Assembly: GCA_037389465.1 (NCBI GenBank)
Contig: JAZARR010000008.1
Location: 806,001-870,000, forward strand
Source of the DNA: Baylisascaris procyonis
Lineage: Eukaryota; Nematoda; Chromadorea; Rhabditida; Ascarididae
DNA length: 64,000 nucleotides
Direction of reading: 5' to 3'
Of this stretch, positions 49,702 to 61,199 are shown piece after piece. Under the pieces are notes generated by a model. The model searched no databases and was not told the origin of the DNA. It was given only the letters and a program-made list of their open reading frames with translations. A program made the position numbers and the translations under genes. Every line of letters begins with the position of its first letter. Positions within the stretch are counted from its first letter, which is position 1.

Positions 49702-52037
49702 CTATTCGAAGAAGGCAAATAGCCTCAACGCTAATTCGAAGCCAAAGAAACATGCCGCATTTGCAGGAAATGCACGCAACATTACCGGCGTGAAACCTTT
49801 GAATAGTGCACGTGGCCCTTCGTCACGCATAATTTCACGAAACACTCCACGAATTCCTGAAAATTATGCGCCATATAAGTTTTAGAAAAACATCGCAATC
49901 ATCAAAGCGAAATATCTACTGCCGATAGTCTCATTATCTGCTCCAATTTGTTTGTTATCAAAAAGCGCTTTAATAAGACAAATATACCAACAGCAAGAAA
50001 GATGGATGCATCGAACATCGATTTTTGCCTCAAATGTGTAGTTTTTGATGAGATGAAGAAGTCACACCTATGTCGACCATACACACATCTATGTCGTTTA
50101 TATATGCGATGAATTTGAGAAACCTTTACACACTTCACGAATGTAACGAATTATTGAAACATTTCTAACAAAAGCATCACATAATGGAAATGACAGCCGT
50201 TCACCGCGAGTTGTCCTTCACTGGCATTACAACATTTAAAACTGCAAAAGTAATAAATCCAACTGATATTCATCAACGAAAATATCGAAATAAGCAATAA
50301 CTAACCATCAGGATACTTGCCCTCAGGTGCAGTTTGCAACCTTGATTTCAATACATCTGCAGGTATGCATACAGCCCAATTCGCAATTCCGGCAAATCCA
50401 CCAGCAATAAGTGTGGCAATTGGAGTTAATTCCTTCTCAGATGCACCCCCTGAGAAGACTTTCTTCAAATATTCGTACGTTGAGAGATAAGCACCACTTG
50501 CCGGAATATCTGTAAACATATAAAAGAAATATAAGAAATCTTGAAAAATGTTACACCATGATCAATCAAGATTCAACAAAAAGCGTAATGCCTATCAAGA
50601 ACATGATTCCTCAGTTGCTGCAATAAGACAACATCCCCTTCATATTTGGACATCCTTCACTTTTGAAAATCATTGCTAGCAATTTTAAGGTCCATATCTC
50701 TGTTTAAATGCTCAAATTTTGCAGTATCAAATCTCGCAAATTGACTTACAATTTCATTTGATATCTGACAATTTTTTTGCTAAAGTTTTCGAATTTTTTG
50801 CAATTCTCTTTTTTCAATACGTGTTTGAAAATGTTGAAATTCACAGTCCATTTATGGAAGGATAGGAAGAAGGAAAGTTGACGTTTATGCTCTTATATAG
50901 GGGGCAAAGAAATGTATTACCTATTACTACGATAAGAATACAACAATAATCACACATCATATCACTCGATGAATAACGTAATGCAAAAGAAAGAAGTTCG
51001 TGAAGGCTCTCACCTCTAAGAAGGGTGGCCGCAGTACCTCTATATAAACTCCGGATGCCGCCTTGCTTATAAAGCTTCTTCACCACATCAAGCGGACCGT
51101 CATAATGCGGTGTGCCTGGTGCCGGCTTACCTGACTGCTGCACCTAAAGATATACATTTTCCACCTAGTTCAAAATCGTTTCAATAATACATATCAAATA
51201 ATTAGTGGTTTAAAGAAGCAAATCTAATAAAATTGCATATGTTAAGCAAGGTTTCATATTAAAAGCAACTATCAGTACAAGTGGAGGAGGAAGAAGATGA
51301 ATGGATATTCCCTTCCTCCTCAAGAATGACCACTACTCAAAAGCGTTGAATTCATTTCTTATATCTTCAACAGTTAAGGGAAGTTTATTTCGTTATGTTT
51401 TAATTTACGTGTCAAGAAAGCCGAGAGAATTTAATTTCAAAATTAAAGCAAGCATTCATTTCTACCTAGAAAAGGACGGTTGAATGAATGACTAACTACG
51501 GTTTAGAAAAAAAAAACTGCAAAACAATTGCAATATCGCCAATGAAAATATAGATGAGCAGAAAGAAAGTTGGTGGCGAAACAGCGAAACTACCATAAGT
51601 TTAGACTTTTCCTTCATACAAATATCACTGAGAAGAGCATGAAAAAAAAAGAAAACAATGCAAAAAAAAAAAAAAACAAGTCTGAGCATGTGGTCTGCTA
51701 AACACATCGATACATCACTTTACAACACTATCACCTTGTGTTTTTGTACGTCTTTTCCCACAAAAATCCCATCACTACCCGTAGAAACAACAAATTATCA
51801 TTGATTTTTTTTTACTCGCTTGCAAATATTTACAATAAATTTTGGAAAGCAACCAAAAACAAAAGAGTTGAAATAAAGAAAAACTTGTATCGACAAATGA
51901 ATTCTATCGTGCCCATACGGAATTTGAGCTTAAACTTAGATTTGCAGATATTCAGAGAGATACAAAGATCTATGTGAAAATTGTCGTGAATTCATTGCTC
52001 CGTTAAAGAGGGGTCATTAGTGCTTGGCTATGCAGCG

Positions 52038-52101
<64 letters not shown>

Positions 52102-53789
52102 ATGCTTACATCAAATTCACAAACAACTATGGAGGGCACATATGTAATCATTGATGCTATATCACTAATATTTGTTTTCTTCAGCTAAGCGAAACTCTCT
52201 CTAGCAGACAAATTTCTAACACTTAATCGTAAGATGAACAGAACTAGGCGCAAATGTTTTTTTTTCATCAATGATCCACAAAAATGTTTTCGCTTTTCGT
52301 AGAACTTGAAATGAGTGCAAATGATTCGATCAAGCTTCTAGCTGTTCAAAGATCTAACGAGTGATTTTCCAGTCGATTTTGTTTACAATATTCGAAATTG
52401 TTTTTGCGTTTTTTTATGACCGTATTTCTTTTCACATTCGCTTGAATTCATTTACATCGCGAGATGGCTATGGGAAATTTTTTTATCGAAATGCCTTTTA
52501 GGGTCGATTGATATTTGTAATAGACGTTCTGCTTGATGACATGTCTAATTTTCCGTCTGGTTTGAATATAACGCAGAAAGGTTTTGTACCAATGCGAACT
52601 CTATCGCACTGGCATATGTTACACCAAGCAAAAGGTTAATAAACCCTTAAAAATTACAATTTTGTGGGCTAGTACTTTATTTAATTTAAATATGTAACGC
52701 CGCCGTCAATCCAACTGACTTTGAGGGTCCGTTTTTAGTGACCGTTCAAAGTTTTCACTCGGACAGGCATTAGCTGAGGCACCTCTTTTTCTATACAGTA
52801 CCATTCCCATCTGTTCAAAAGCTGTTTCTTGTGAATAACGAAATGGACGCAAGTGGGTGAAGTTAGTATTCAAACTTGCATTTTAACAAGCGTAACGCTT
52901 AAAACATAGATGGTCGAAATCACTACAGTCTAAAATTTAGAGAGGAATATTCCTTCCTCTGCTATACGTTCTTGGCACTAATTTCATCGCCAGGTTATTA
53001 CTTCTCATTGCTTTCTCCAATGAGATCCTTAAGGAATCAATTGCCACAATAAAAGATTCCATACTTGCAGAAGGCATTTGATTCGTTCGCCAGGTACCAT
53101 AACAACGGTTGTGAAAACACCGGCAAGAGCGCCCGAGTTGAAGTTCTGGATGAAAGTCATTTCCTGGTCTGGAGATGTTCGTTGTAACCATCTTCCGAAA
53201 GCACAGCCACCGAAATAAATTGCAAATAAAGGTGATACACCAACTATTGGTGCGGCCATACCCTAAATAATCATTACGTCAAAAGTTGAAAATGTCTGTA
53301 AAAGACACAATAAAATATGAAAAAAGTTTAAATGGAGTAAGCGTAAAATTGATTCCATTAGTTTTTGAGACGACTCGCTCATTGGTATTAAAAGAAACTG
53401 CGCTGAAGAGGTTTATGAAGTTCGATTATTGAGAAATCGTATGTCTATCGCGTTTAGATGATCGCACTTTGCTAAGCGGGATTACTTCACAAAACCCAAA
53501 AGTCGGAACAAAAGAAAATAAGCTTGAATTACCCCAAAATGAGAAAGAGTTGCTCGAAAATTAAGCTGCTAACCTTGTAGAGAGCGAAGAAGCCCTCTTT
53601 AACAACCGTCTGCCTAAGACAATCGAATGCACCCGTGAACGCTGGTGTCTCGCCAGGTAGCGCTTTTGGCATCGTCTGTAGTCTTACCTTAACCGTATCG
53701 AAAGGATGCCCTGTGGCGACACAACATGTTCCTCCTACTCCACCGGCAACGAAGTTCTTGAAGATTTCATAATTCGGATTTGATGACAT
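49702..53789 (-). CDS. dif-1: Mitochondrial carnitine/acylcarnitine carrier (SLC25A20/DIF-1 type), complete
   Basis: Inner mitochondrial membrane antiporter exchanging acylcarnitine for carnitine, feeding beta-oxidation; the C. elegans orthologue DIF-1 is needed maternally for tissue differentiation. Exons: 53789-53574, 53262-53065, 51143-51014, 50509-50306 and 49856-49702 (TAG). Phases 0, 0, 1, 1 agree and give 300 residues, the normal size. Three carrier repeats are present, with signatures [20 protein letters not shown] and [10 protein letters not shown]. The PGERIK form of the second repeat is typical of the acylcarnitine carrier rather than the ornithine carrier. The start is the first ATG after a TTTCAG acceptor (exon start 53808), leaving a 19-base leader. 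The B-C intron (1.9 kb) contains a TA microsatellite. Identification is secure. Confidence 0.97.
52037..52099. repeat. (TA)n microsatellite with one interruption
   Basis: TA repeat interrupted by a single ACA, inside the 1.9-kb intron between dif-1 exons 2 and 3. Confidence 0.95.
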
Positions 53790-53808
53790 ATTCTGTAGTT
53801 CCGACCAC
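53790..53808 (-). promoter_or_regulatory. Short 5' leader of dif-1 with possible trans-splice acceptor
   Basis: The minus strand reads TTATTTCAG immediately before a 19-base leader and the ATG. No upstream coding exon was found. Spliced-leader addition to such a short leader is common in nematodes, but a distant untranslated exon cannot be excluded. Confidence 0.4.
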
Positions 53809-54805
53809 CTGAAATAACCAATAGAACGTATATTCCAGGCTTTTAGCAATATTGGAAAGTAAAATCGTGAGATGCGGACAGAGTTAATCAGTGGGACGTA
53901 CTCAGATGTTAAGTGTTCGTGGACGGCGACTAGGTAATGCACTAGGTAAAATCGCATACAGAATCCTTCCAATGTTTTCATTAAGTTTATTACTTCTTAT
54001 GTTGTAATGGTCGAATACAAAACATTAAGTTTCAGAGATAGAATACCTGATATAATACACTTAATGAAACCCACTCTGTGAAAGATCTAGTAGCCAATCA
54101 TTTTCAGGCGCAATTTGCATCTATTCAAATCCTTCCATACTGTAGCATTGCTGCAGTTCGAACAATGGAATACGTACTCTAAGTACACTTACTTAACACT
54201 TTATTTCCTATTTGGAGGGAATAACAGAGGATTGATAACAAACGTGACGAATGAATGATAATAAAATAGCACTAGGCAAATATCAGCATAACACTTTTAA
54301 TTAACTTGCAACACTCAAGAAAACATTTATCACAATTCATGAGCCTTTAACAAATATTCTATTCTTAAGAACAAAATTGCGCTCTACAAATTTCAAAAAT
54401 TTTTTTTTCAAACGGAGTGAAATATTTCATAAATTATATGATGCTATTTAGTCAGTTGCATACCATATCAGCAATTCTTTAATAATTTATAATTCGTGGA
54501 TTAGTCTCAGAAAAAGCGGAAATTTCAGCCAAAGAGAGCGATGTTCCATGAGAAAGCTGAATCGACCACTGAGATGATCAAAAAAAATTTTAGTCGCGTC
54601 CATCCATCTATTCTTAATCATAAAATGGGATCCCTAGCATCAGCAATCATCTAAACCTGTTTGGCGATCATTTCAAAACCTAGAACCGACAAAAATGTAC
54701 AATAACGTCGATATGTATGGTGAAAACTTTAAAAAGACAATTAAAACAATAACATATTGCTAAAAATTCACTACCTTCCTTCTAACCTGCAATTGAAGGT
54801 CAGAG

Positions 54806-54836
54806 TTAAACCTGTCTCGATCGCGAGCAGGTTTAA
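54806..54836. repeat. Short perfect-arm hairpin upstream of dif-1
   Basis: TTAAACCTG and CAGGTTTAA enclose CTCG-ATCG-CGAG, giving 13 base pairs with a single bulged T. It lies about 1 kb upstream of dif-1. It could be a small structured RNA, a binding site or chance. Confidence 0.5.
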
Positions 54837-55038
54837 TTCATGACCATATGGAGATGCTAGTTTAAATCCTACAACGATTCGGTGACCGACTTCACCGTAC
54901 CGACCGTCTCATTCAGACTAGAAACGAGTTTGACCCATATTTCGAGCTATAGTTCGCTTAGTGGAAAATAAATCTTGATTTAAAAAATAATGACAATCAA
55001 TCCCTTTTCAGTAACAAAAAATCGTCTATTTCATCTGC

Positions 55039-55506
55039 TCACCACCACTGCGAACAATACATTATCATGTCAGCGGCGGAAGGCTGCGGGTTCGAGTCCC
55101 TGCTGCGAATAAATTTTTCACACTTCATCAAACAATGGTTCTGAACTACGGTCTGGGACAGAATAGCTCTATAATGCATCATCAGCCATGTATACTTGTA
55201 CCATGCAGTCCTATGTGACGTCAGTTCTTTAATGGTTGTTAGCTCAATGCATTCATCAAATCTACACACAGTAGGATCAATGGGACCTAAACAAGAAAGA
55301 CAGACTGAAAACGTCCGCAATAACTGAACCATTAGAACACCTGCTCGAAAAGCGAAAGGTTGTTGGAAAGGGTCCTCTATGCGGACAAGTTTCATCCATT
55401 TGCATACTGAAGCTGTTGAGATTCTTTGCGACAGCGACAACCTATGTAGAGTCACAACGAACATCACACAAGCAATAAAGCACCTCTTGCACCCGATGGT
55501 CACCAT
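55039..55506 (-). other. Orphan 155-codon open frame ending in a tRNA B-box-like sequence
   Basis: The minus-strand frame has no recognisable domain; its end reads SRDSNPQPSAAD. That phrase is the usual by-product of translating the complement of a polymerase III B box, and the plus strand indeed has GGTTCGAGTCC at 55090. No matching A box, anticodon arm or acceptor stem was found. A decayed tRNA-derived SINE is more likely than a gene. Confidence 0.3.
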
Positions 55507-56938
55507 TCTGAGAGAGCACTACTCACAACCATTTACAACGGGGCATCGAACCATTAACGCGACGTATCACGATCAAAGAGCAAACTATCGTGGGGCAATT
55601 GGCAGCATACTCGCTTGTTCCATACAAAGATCAACAATGGCATAAACCGTTCACCTTGGGATTTATATATAATGATTGACTCCTTCTAACGCCTTTAATG
55701 ATGGGGAACTATGCGTAATACTCCACTTTTATCAGCAATTCACCTGAATCTAAATGATAGCTGCCGATAATCAGTTGTCGGTGAGAGATGACACCACACA
55801 AACATTGTTGACTAACGATATATGGTGAATGTAATTGCTAAAATTAGCAGTGAAGAAACATTCACCTCTTAAAATGTCTCCTTGAAGGATATTCAAGAAA
55901 TGAGGGCATAAGAGAATCTTTAATCCAGTTAGATCCTTATGGATGGGAAAACAAAGATATAAGCACGACAATAAATCGGAATGGTGAACGGTTTCGCTAA
56001 ATACTTTGTTGCCATTCGATATAAATGGTTCACAAGTAGATTGGTATATGCAGACAAGCGAAACGAATAATCAACATATGCATTCATCACTAATCTGCAT
56101 GATGATTTTAATGAACGAACGGATTATCTGCCACTATATGGAGCAATTATGGCAATGAAAATTGGGTAAAATTTTACCTACAAACGTAAGGCAAGGTTGT
56201 TTCCTCCTTATAATTTAAGAAGAAAACTTTTTATAAGCATTTTTTTTCAAATTTTATGTTTTTTTCTCAATCGGATATACATGGAAGAAATTCTACTGCT
56301 ATAAATCTCCATTTCGAGGACGTCAATGAAGATTTATCGACAATTTTCAAAAAATATTCACAGATGAGTGTGACGATTTGCAGAAATGATGCCTTTGTTA
56401 GAGATTCGCGAAACCTATGAAAGCCCTGAGTTTGAGTTGAGCCCTTTTTTTCTCCTAAAAGGATGCAAAACAACTTTTTTGGATGTGTGAAATATATAGA
56501 CGATAGCTTTTATTGTAATAATGTTGTGCAAGAATAGAAATTTAGGTTGGATTCTTTAAAAATAAGCCGCAAAATTCAGTCATCTATAACAGATTACTAA
56601 TTCTTTTTTCGAAACGATAATAAAAGCGCAGATAACATCAAAAACTTATATTTTTCACTCTCTTTCAAGAATGAAACACTACACTGACTAAAGACAACAA
56701 TAGCGCTCGAAAACCTCAGAAGTGAGAAAGCGAATTCACAGCAGGATTCTTTGAAAAGCGAATGAAAAACGAGAGTGCATTTAGCATTGTTGTATAAATG
56801 TGAACATCAATGATCCTCTCACTTACGAGAGTCGAGTGTTGACTTCACACAAAGTTTTGATATAAACATTCCCAAATGATTACCTACGGGATATCTACTC
56901 AACAAACATTACCACACCTCTTAATATTCGTTTCTTAC

Positions 56939-56970
56939 CGCACCTCAACAGTGAGAGGAGCTACCGAGCT
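56939..56970 (-). CDS. Candidate short exon with strong donor
   Basis: CTCTTACTAG and GTAAGA bound 32 bases reading SSVAPLTVEV in the only open phase. It could be a later exon of the 57.9-59.5 kb gene, with at least one exon missing between because the phases do not join directly. Confidence 0.3.
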
Positions 56971-57005
56971 CTAGTAAGAGGTCAACTACCATCCTTTGGC
57001 ATTTT

Positions 57006-57045
57006 GTGAACAGGCAGGAGGTTCCCCTCCCCTCCTCCTGTTCAC
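57006..57045. repeat. GC-rich imperfect hairpin
   Basis: GTGAACAGGCAGGAGG pairs with the complementary CTCCTCCTGTTCAC (14 bp plus one bulge) around a C-rich loop. No role is visible. Confidence 0.6.
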
Positions 57046-57146
57046 CAATCTACTTACGTCTGTATATTACGATTCGAGCATTCATGAAAGCCATCAGTCA
57101 CTTCACTAACCCAAAAAAAGAGAAAATGTAAGGTCGTGAGAGGAAC

Positions 57147-57368
57147 ATGTACTCAAACACTCCCTTCAACGATGATTTAAAGGAAGACGTGCCAATTTGT
57201 GTTGATAGTATTTTCTATGCTAAGCGTATTGTAAATGAAACATTCAAGTGTTCATGCCATCTTCAGATGTTCCAAAATAATCTGACCAGTCGATATCACA
57301 TTTCACGGCATCTACCACTATCATTAACCCATGAATTAGCATTATGCAATGTGTATATTCATTGTTGA
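57147..57368 (+). CDS. Small open reading frame, hypothetical
   Basis: A 73-codon frame starting MYSNTPFNDDLKEDVPICVD with six cysteines. It has no signal peptide, and no splice or promoter evidence was found. It may be chance. Confidence 0.2.
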   Translation: MYSNTPFNDDLKEDVPICVDSIFYAKRIVNETFKCSCHLQMFQNNLTSRYHISRHLPLSLTHELALCNVYIHC

Positions 57369-57935
57369 ATAAAGGCGATTAGAGAGGCGGTTAAAGACTG
57401 CATACTTCTATCGAAACAGTTGTTGCTTATTTGAAACATAAAGAAAAACAAAACAAAACATAAAGAACAACAATGAACAATGCAAAGACAATCAAGCAAA
57501 AAAAAAAAAAAATTAAAAATTAAAAAACTGAAGCGTAGTGAAACTTTGTTTGAGAGAACGAATTGAATAGTGAATGGCTGACACCACGAAGAAAAAAGTG
57601 CTGTGATGTAGAAGTCTGCACTAGAAGTGCAGCTGAGCGCAACGTGGCAGTCAGCGCGCATCACTAATGGAACTACAACAGAATCATAAAGACATACATA
57701 CACCCACTGTTGTTCTGATGCTGTGCATAGTGGGGGTATCGAGTGCATCACACAAACATTGTAAATTTGAGTGTTCTTTGTAGTTTGCCCATTAGCGCTC
57801 ATTTATGCAACAATTTGTGCATTATCGAGCAAACAATGAAACATAGATCGAATTTTTTAAAATTATTGCACATTTTTTGATTTTTGCAAAGAGTGGCATC
57901 ATGAAGACAAAATTCCGAAGTGCATGCATATTTAC

Positions 57936-58058
57936 CTTTATATTTCTGTCCGGAATTTTCGGCCCGGAAAATCACGCAACCGAATATCGCCAAATTGACG
58001 AAGTCTATAGGTAAGACGATGTGCCGGATGTGATTGCGTTGCAATCGACCATCTTCGT
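57936..58058 (-). CDS. Coding exon, unidentified minus-strand gene
   Basis: GCATTACAG acceptor and AAAG|GTAAAT donor bound 123 bases, phase 1 to 1. It reads EDGRLQRNHIRHIVLPIDFV then NLAIFGCVIFRAENSGQKYK. The mix of charged and hydrophobic residues looks globular. An alternative acceptor at ATAAATCAG would lengthen it in the same frame but break the phase with the upstream exon. The family is not recognised. Confidence 0.6.
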
Positions 58059-58514
58059 CTGTAATGCAATCCGGTTCATTACTGATTTATAGAATTACAG
58101 TGAATTCTAAAAAAAAAATCATACGCACATCATTGCAGCCATCATGATGTGTTTCGATTTTTCTTCTCAAAGAGAGCGATATGAACACACCTATAAAATT
58201 ATGCAGAAATAAAGGAAGCGATTATAGGTGCATACTCTTGAAAGAAACTCTTATAATTCTCACATTATGATCTCCAACTTACTAGATTATGCCGCAGTGA
58301 ACGTAGGAATTCTATAGTGAAATATCAACAATTTGAGGAATCAATATTGTAAGGTAAAAATGCAACAGTAAGAAAAACTTACAGATGGAAATTCAACTTT
58401 GAATGTTCCCAAAAACTTTCGATAAGAGTAGTTGAAGATGCAGTTACCATCAGAACAAATCACAGTAGAAGTGGAAATGAAATAGCTCTGAAATAACATA
58501 AATCGATATCATCG

Positions 58515-58634
58515 ATAAAATAAAGTTGTAGATAAAAATCAGGAATAATATAAAGTTGCAGGTAAAAGCGAGGCATAAAATAAGGTTGTAGGTAAAAGTA
58601 AGGAATAAAATAAAGTTGTAGATAAAAGTTAGGA
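58515..58634. repeat. 30-bp tandem repeat, four copies
   Basis: Four 30-base units (58515, 58545, 58575, 58605) of the form ATAAAATAAAGTTGTAGATA plus ten bases. Because the unit is a multiple of three, the minus strand reads a decapeptide of the type YLQLYFIPDF four times. It lies in the intron between exons 58711-58654 and 58058-57936, so translation is not expected. Confidence 0.9.
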
Positions 58635-58653
58635 ATCTCTTTTAGGTTCTTAC

Positions 58654-58711
58654 CTGGATGTTGATAATCGTAATCCATAATAAGAAAGCTATGAAGGTTT
58701 CTGCAGGTATC
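58654..58711 (-). CDS. Coding exon, unidentified minus-strand gene
   Basis: Acceptor TTATTTCAG, donor CCAG|GTAAGA, 58 bases, reading DTCRNLHSFLIMDYDYQHP. It ends in phase 1, matching the exon at 58058. Confidence 0.55.
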
Positions 58712-59407
58712 CTGAAATAATGAAACATTCTTCAAAAGCTGTACAGCAAGTACTTCCAGCTAGAGCAAAGATACTGCTTGAAGAGCAACAAAACAAATTG
58801 AGAAGCGTATCAAAAATGCTCGCATAATTTACGGCTCTTCTATTTCCTTTATGTAATATAAGCCAGAGGAATGAACTCCATGCAAACAATTAAATATGTT
58901 TCATACGCTCATACTGTAATCGAGCAACCAGCCGGCTGTACAAATCGTCGAAAAAAAATTTCTCAAATCGATCGCAATTGGACATTGCTGTCAAACGAAT
59001 TTCATGTGTTAACTATTGCCGTTGTGAAGAATCAATAAATCGAATCGAAATGTCGTGCAGGTGGGTCGCCCTTAGATGCGGATTGCATCAATTAATTTTC
59101 CAATTTTTAACCTGAGTCGTTCTTGAATAAACAGAGAGACTTAAAGACAAATATGCCCCACACAGACACAGCCTCATATAATTAGCATCCGGTGAAAAGA
59201 GGTGAAAGAAAAAGGACGGTAGGGGAAATTATTGAAAAAGAATCCACGCATCACTCATTCAAATAATATAAGCAGACAAAAGCACTCTGAAAAAGGAAAT
59301 AATAAAGGGAATTGGAATTAAAACGTGGAAGAAAATAAAAGTCACAAACCTGCAGTCTTCGAATTTGAACCATAAGGGTTTGAATTTCTTCTCAAACTTT
59401 ATCATAC

Positions 59408-59486
59408 GGAAGCCAATTCGATATTTGCATCTCGAGGCAAGATGAACGGCAATATCACATTTTGCCGCATAGATATATTTTTATCA
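59408..59486 (-). CDS. Candidate coding exon, unidentified minus-strand gene
   Basis: ATATTTACAG acceptor and TCC|GTATGA donor give 26 codons (NISMRQNVILPFILPRDANI, then ELAS), phase 2 to 0, compatible with the exon at 58711. A second open frame over the same bases, ending at TGCAG|GTTTGT (59350), is a rival reading. No exon further upstream was identified. Confidence 0.35.
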
Positions 59487-60568
59487 CTGTAAATATGCAA
59501 CATTAAAGAGTGCATCGTAAGAGAAATTTCTGCAATACGATGTTAGGAAAACTGTTAGAAAAAAATATTAAGAAAAAAAAACTGATTAAGGAATCCAAGT
59601 ATTCAACATGAAGGGACAAATATCTCCACTTCCGTTGTATTTCAACAAATCGCAAATATTGAAGTATGGCTATCGCAAATGATCTGAAACAAAGAATACG
59701 AATTCTGAAATCACATTGTTGGCATTGGTACATCTGCTGTTCAAACCGAATGATCAACCTATTAGTGACAAAACTTTTTCTAAAAATTTAGCTGCTGAAT
59801 ATTTGAAATTTTCCAACCTCAGTTAAGAAACCTAAGTCTATTTGACCTTTAATCGTCCAACATAAACCTACAGAGATGCAAACACCCCCATAAAGGTTAT
59901 GAACCATGAAATTTACAACTTCACTTAGCACCATTATATGCTTTTCGTTCGTTCAATTCCATTATTTCTTTTCTTACTTCATTGCATTTGCATTAATCTT
60001 TTTTCTTTCTAAATCATTCAGCAATTTCCGCTTCATTAGCACTTAGCAGTCTCTCTCCTTCCATTACCAACTATCGTCCATATTAATTCATCAATTCCGA
60101 AAGCATGTATAGATATTTATATCGTCAAAAATTTGCATACATTTCAGCTTGATCAGACTTATATCTCATACTAGAAAAATTGCGAGTAAGTGTAGCAACA
60201 CGCCAAAGAAGTTCACAAAACAGGGTAAGACGCTATACCGGAAAAGATGGCATGATAGTTTCTGCATCTGATCAGTCAATCTCAATAATTTAGAACAAAC
60301 GATAAAATATGCACGTATCTACACTTAACTCATACAATTACCCATAGAAATTTTTTTTTTTAAATATATGATCTGCGTCAGAAACGCAGATTTTTGACAT
60401 CTAATCCATAAACCTAAATATTCGGAGATCTGGCAACCTTCGAAATTAAGGACAACATAAGCATAGAATGCCATGTATAGTGTACATCACATCTACCGAA
60501 ATCCATAACCGCACCGCTAGTGACGCATTCGAGTTGAAATAGCCCCATAGACCGACGGACAAACATAC

Positions 60569-60829
60569 ATGCGCAAGACACTAGGAGCCAACGCTCTAAC
60601 TTTCGGTGCATCTGCGACTCCAGGTTGTTTTCAAACGTTCGGGCTTCCATTCCTTGTGGTCAAAAAACTAGAACTGGAACATTCTAAGATCGCTGAGGTT
60701 CAAGATGGCAAGTGCGACACTCAACAGGGAAAAGGATCTCATTTGATTTTGGCGCCTCCTTCAAAGATCCCTGAGGCAATGGTCGTCATCTCAAAGGCAA
60801 TTCGTAAGCTACCAAATCCGACCCCTTAG
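60569..60829 (+). CDS. Hypothetical open frame, possibly a degenerate gene or repeat
   Basis: 86 codons with fairly balanced composition (MRKTLGANALTFGASATPGC at the start, SKIPEAMVVISKAIRKLPNP near the end). It is followed immediately by a second plus-strand frame (60829-61080). The minus strand is also open (60650-60414). The higher GC of 60.4-61.2 kb sets it apart from its surroundings. Too little to assign function or strand. Confidence 0.25.
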   Translation: MRKTLGANALTFGASATPGCFQTFGLPFLVVKKLELEHSKIAEVQDGKCDTQQGKGSHLILAPPSKIPEAMVVISKAIRKLPNPTP

Positions 60830-61199
60830 TGACTACACTGGAGACGCAGCGATATCACACAACAGGTTTCTTGGATGGCGAGAAAAACAGCCACAACATC
60901 TTTTATGCTTTATGGGGGCTGCACAAGAGAGGCCGATGGAGGCTTATTGCATCTGAGCTAAAACATTCCAAAAATCATATCCAAGATCATTATAAAAATG
61001 ATTCATCGATGGCTGGGTATATGGTTGTTCAGCGTTCGCTCACTATTGGTATGTATCGAAAACATCCTGGGTCCATATAACTTTCGGGCAATTACTTTAC
61101 TTCATATGTCTACTGCTTACGTCAATACGCAGTGGATGGTTTCCTCTTGTTCGTCTTATTACCAAAGTGCTCTATTGCCTTAAAAGAAAGAAAAAAAAT

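Noticed and set aside
49616..49885. Plus-strand 89-residue frame
   Set aside because: It is the antisense of the last dif-1 exon, which is certain on the minus strand.
54829..54838. GGTTTAATT resembling the start of nematode spliced leader SL1
   Set aside because: The match stops after nine bases, and there is no SL RNA structure or donor after it.
55060..55105. A tRNA gene suggested by GGTTCGAGTCC
   Set aside because: The T-arm pairs poorly, and no A box, anticodon arm or acceptor stem could be placed.
60371..60395. Hairpin ATCTGCGT/ACGCAGAT followed by T5, like a bacterial terminator
   Set aside because: The genome is eukaryotic, so rho-independent termination does not apply. An 8-bp stem is expected by chance at this scale.
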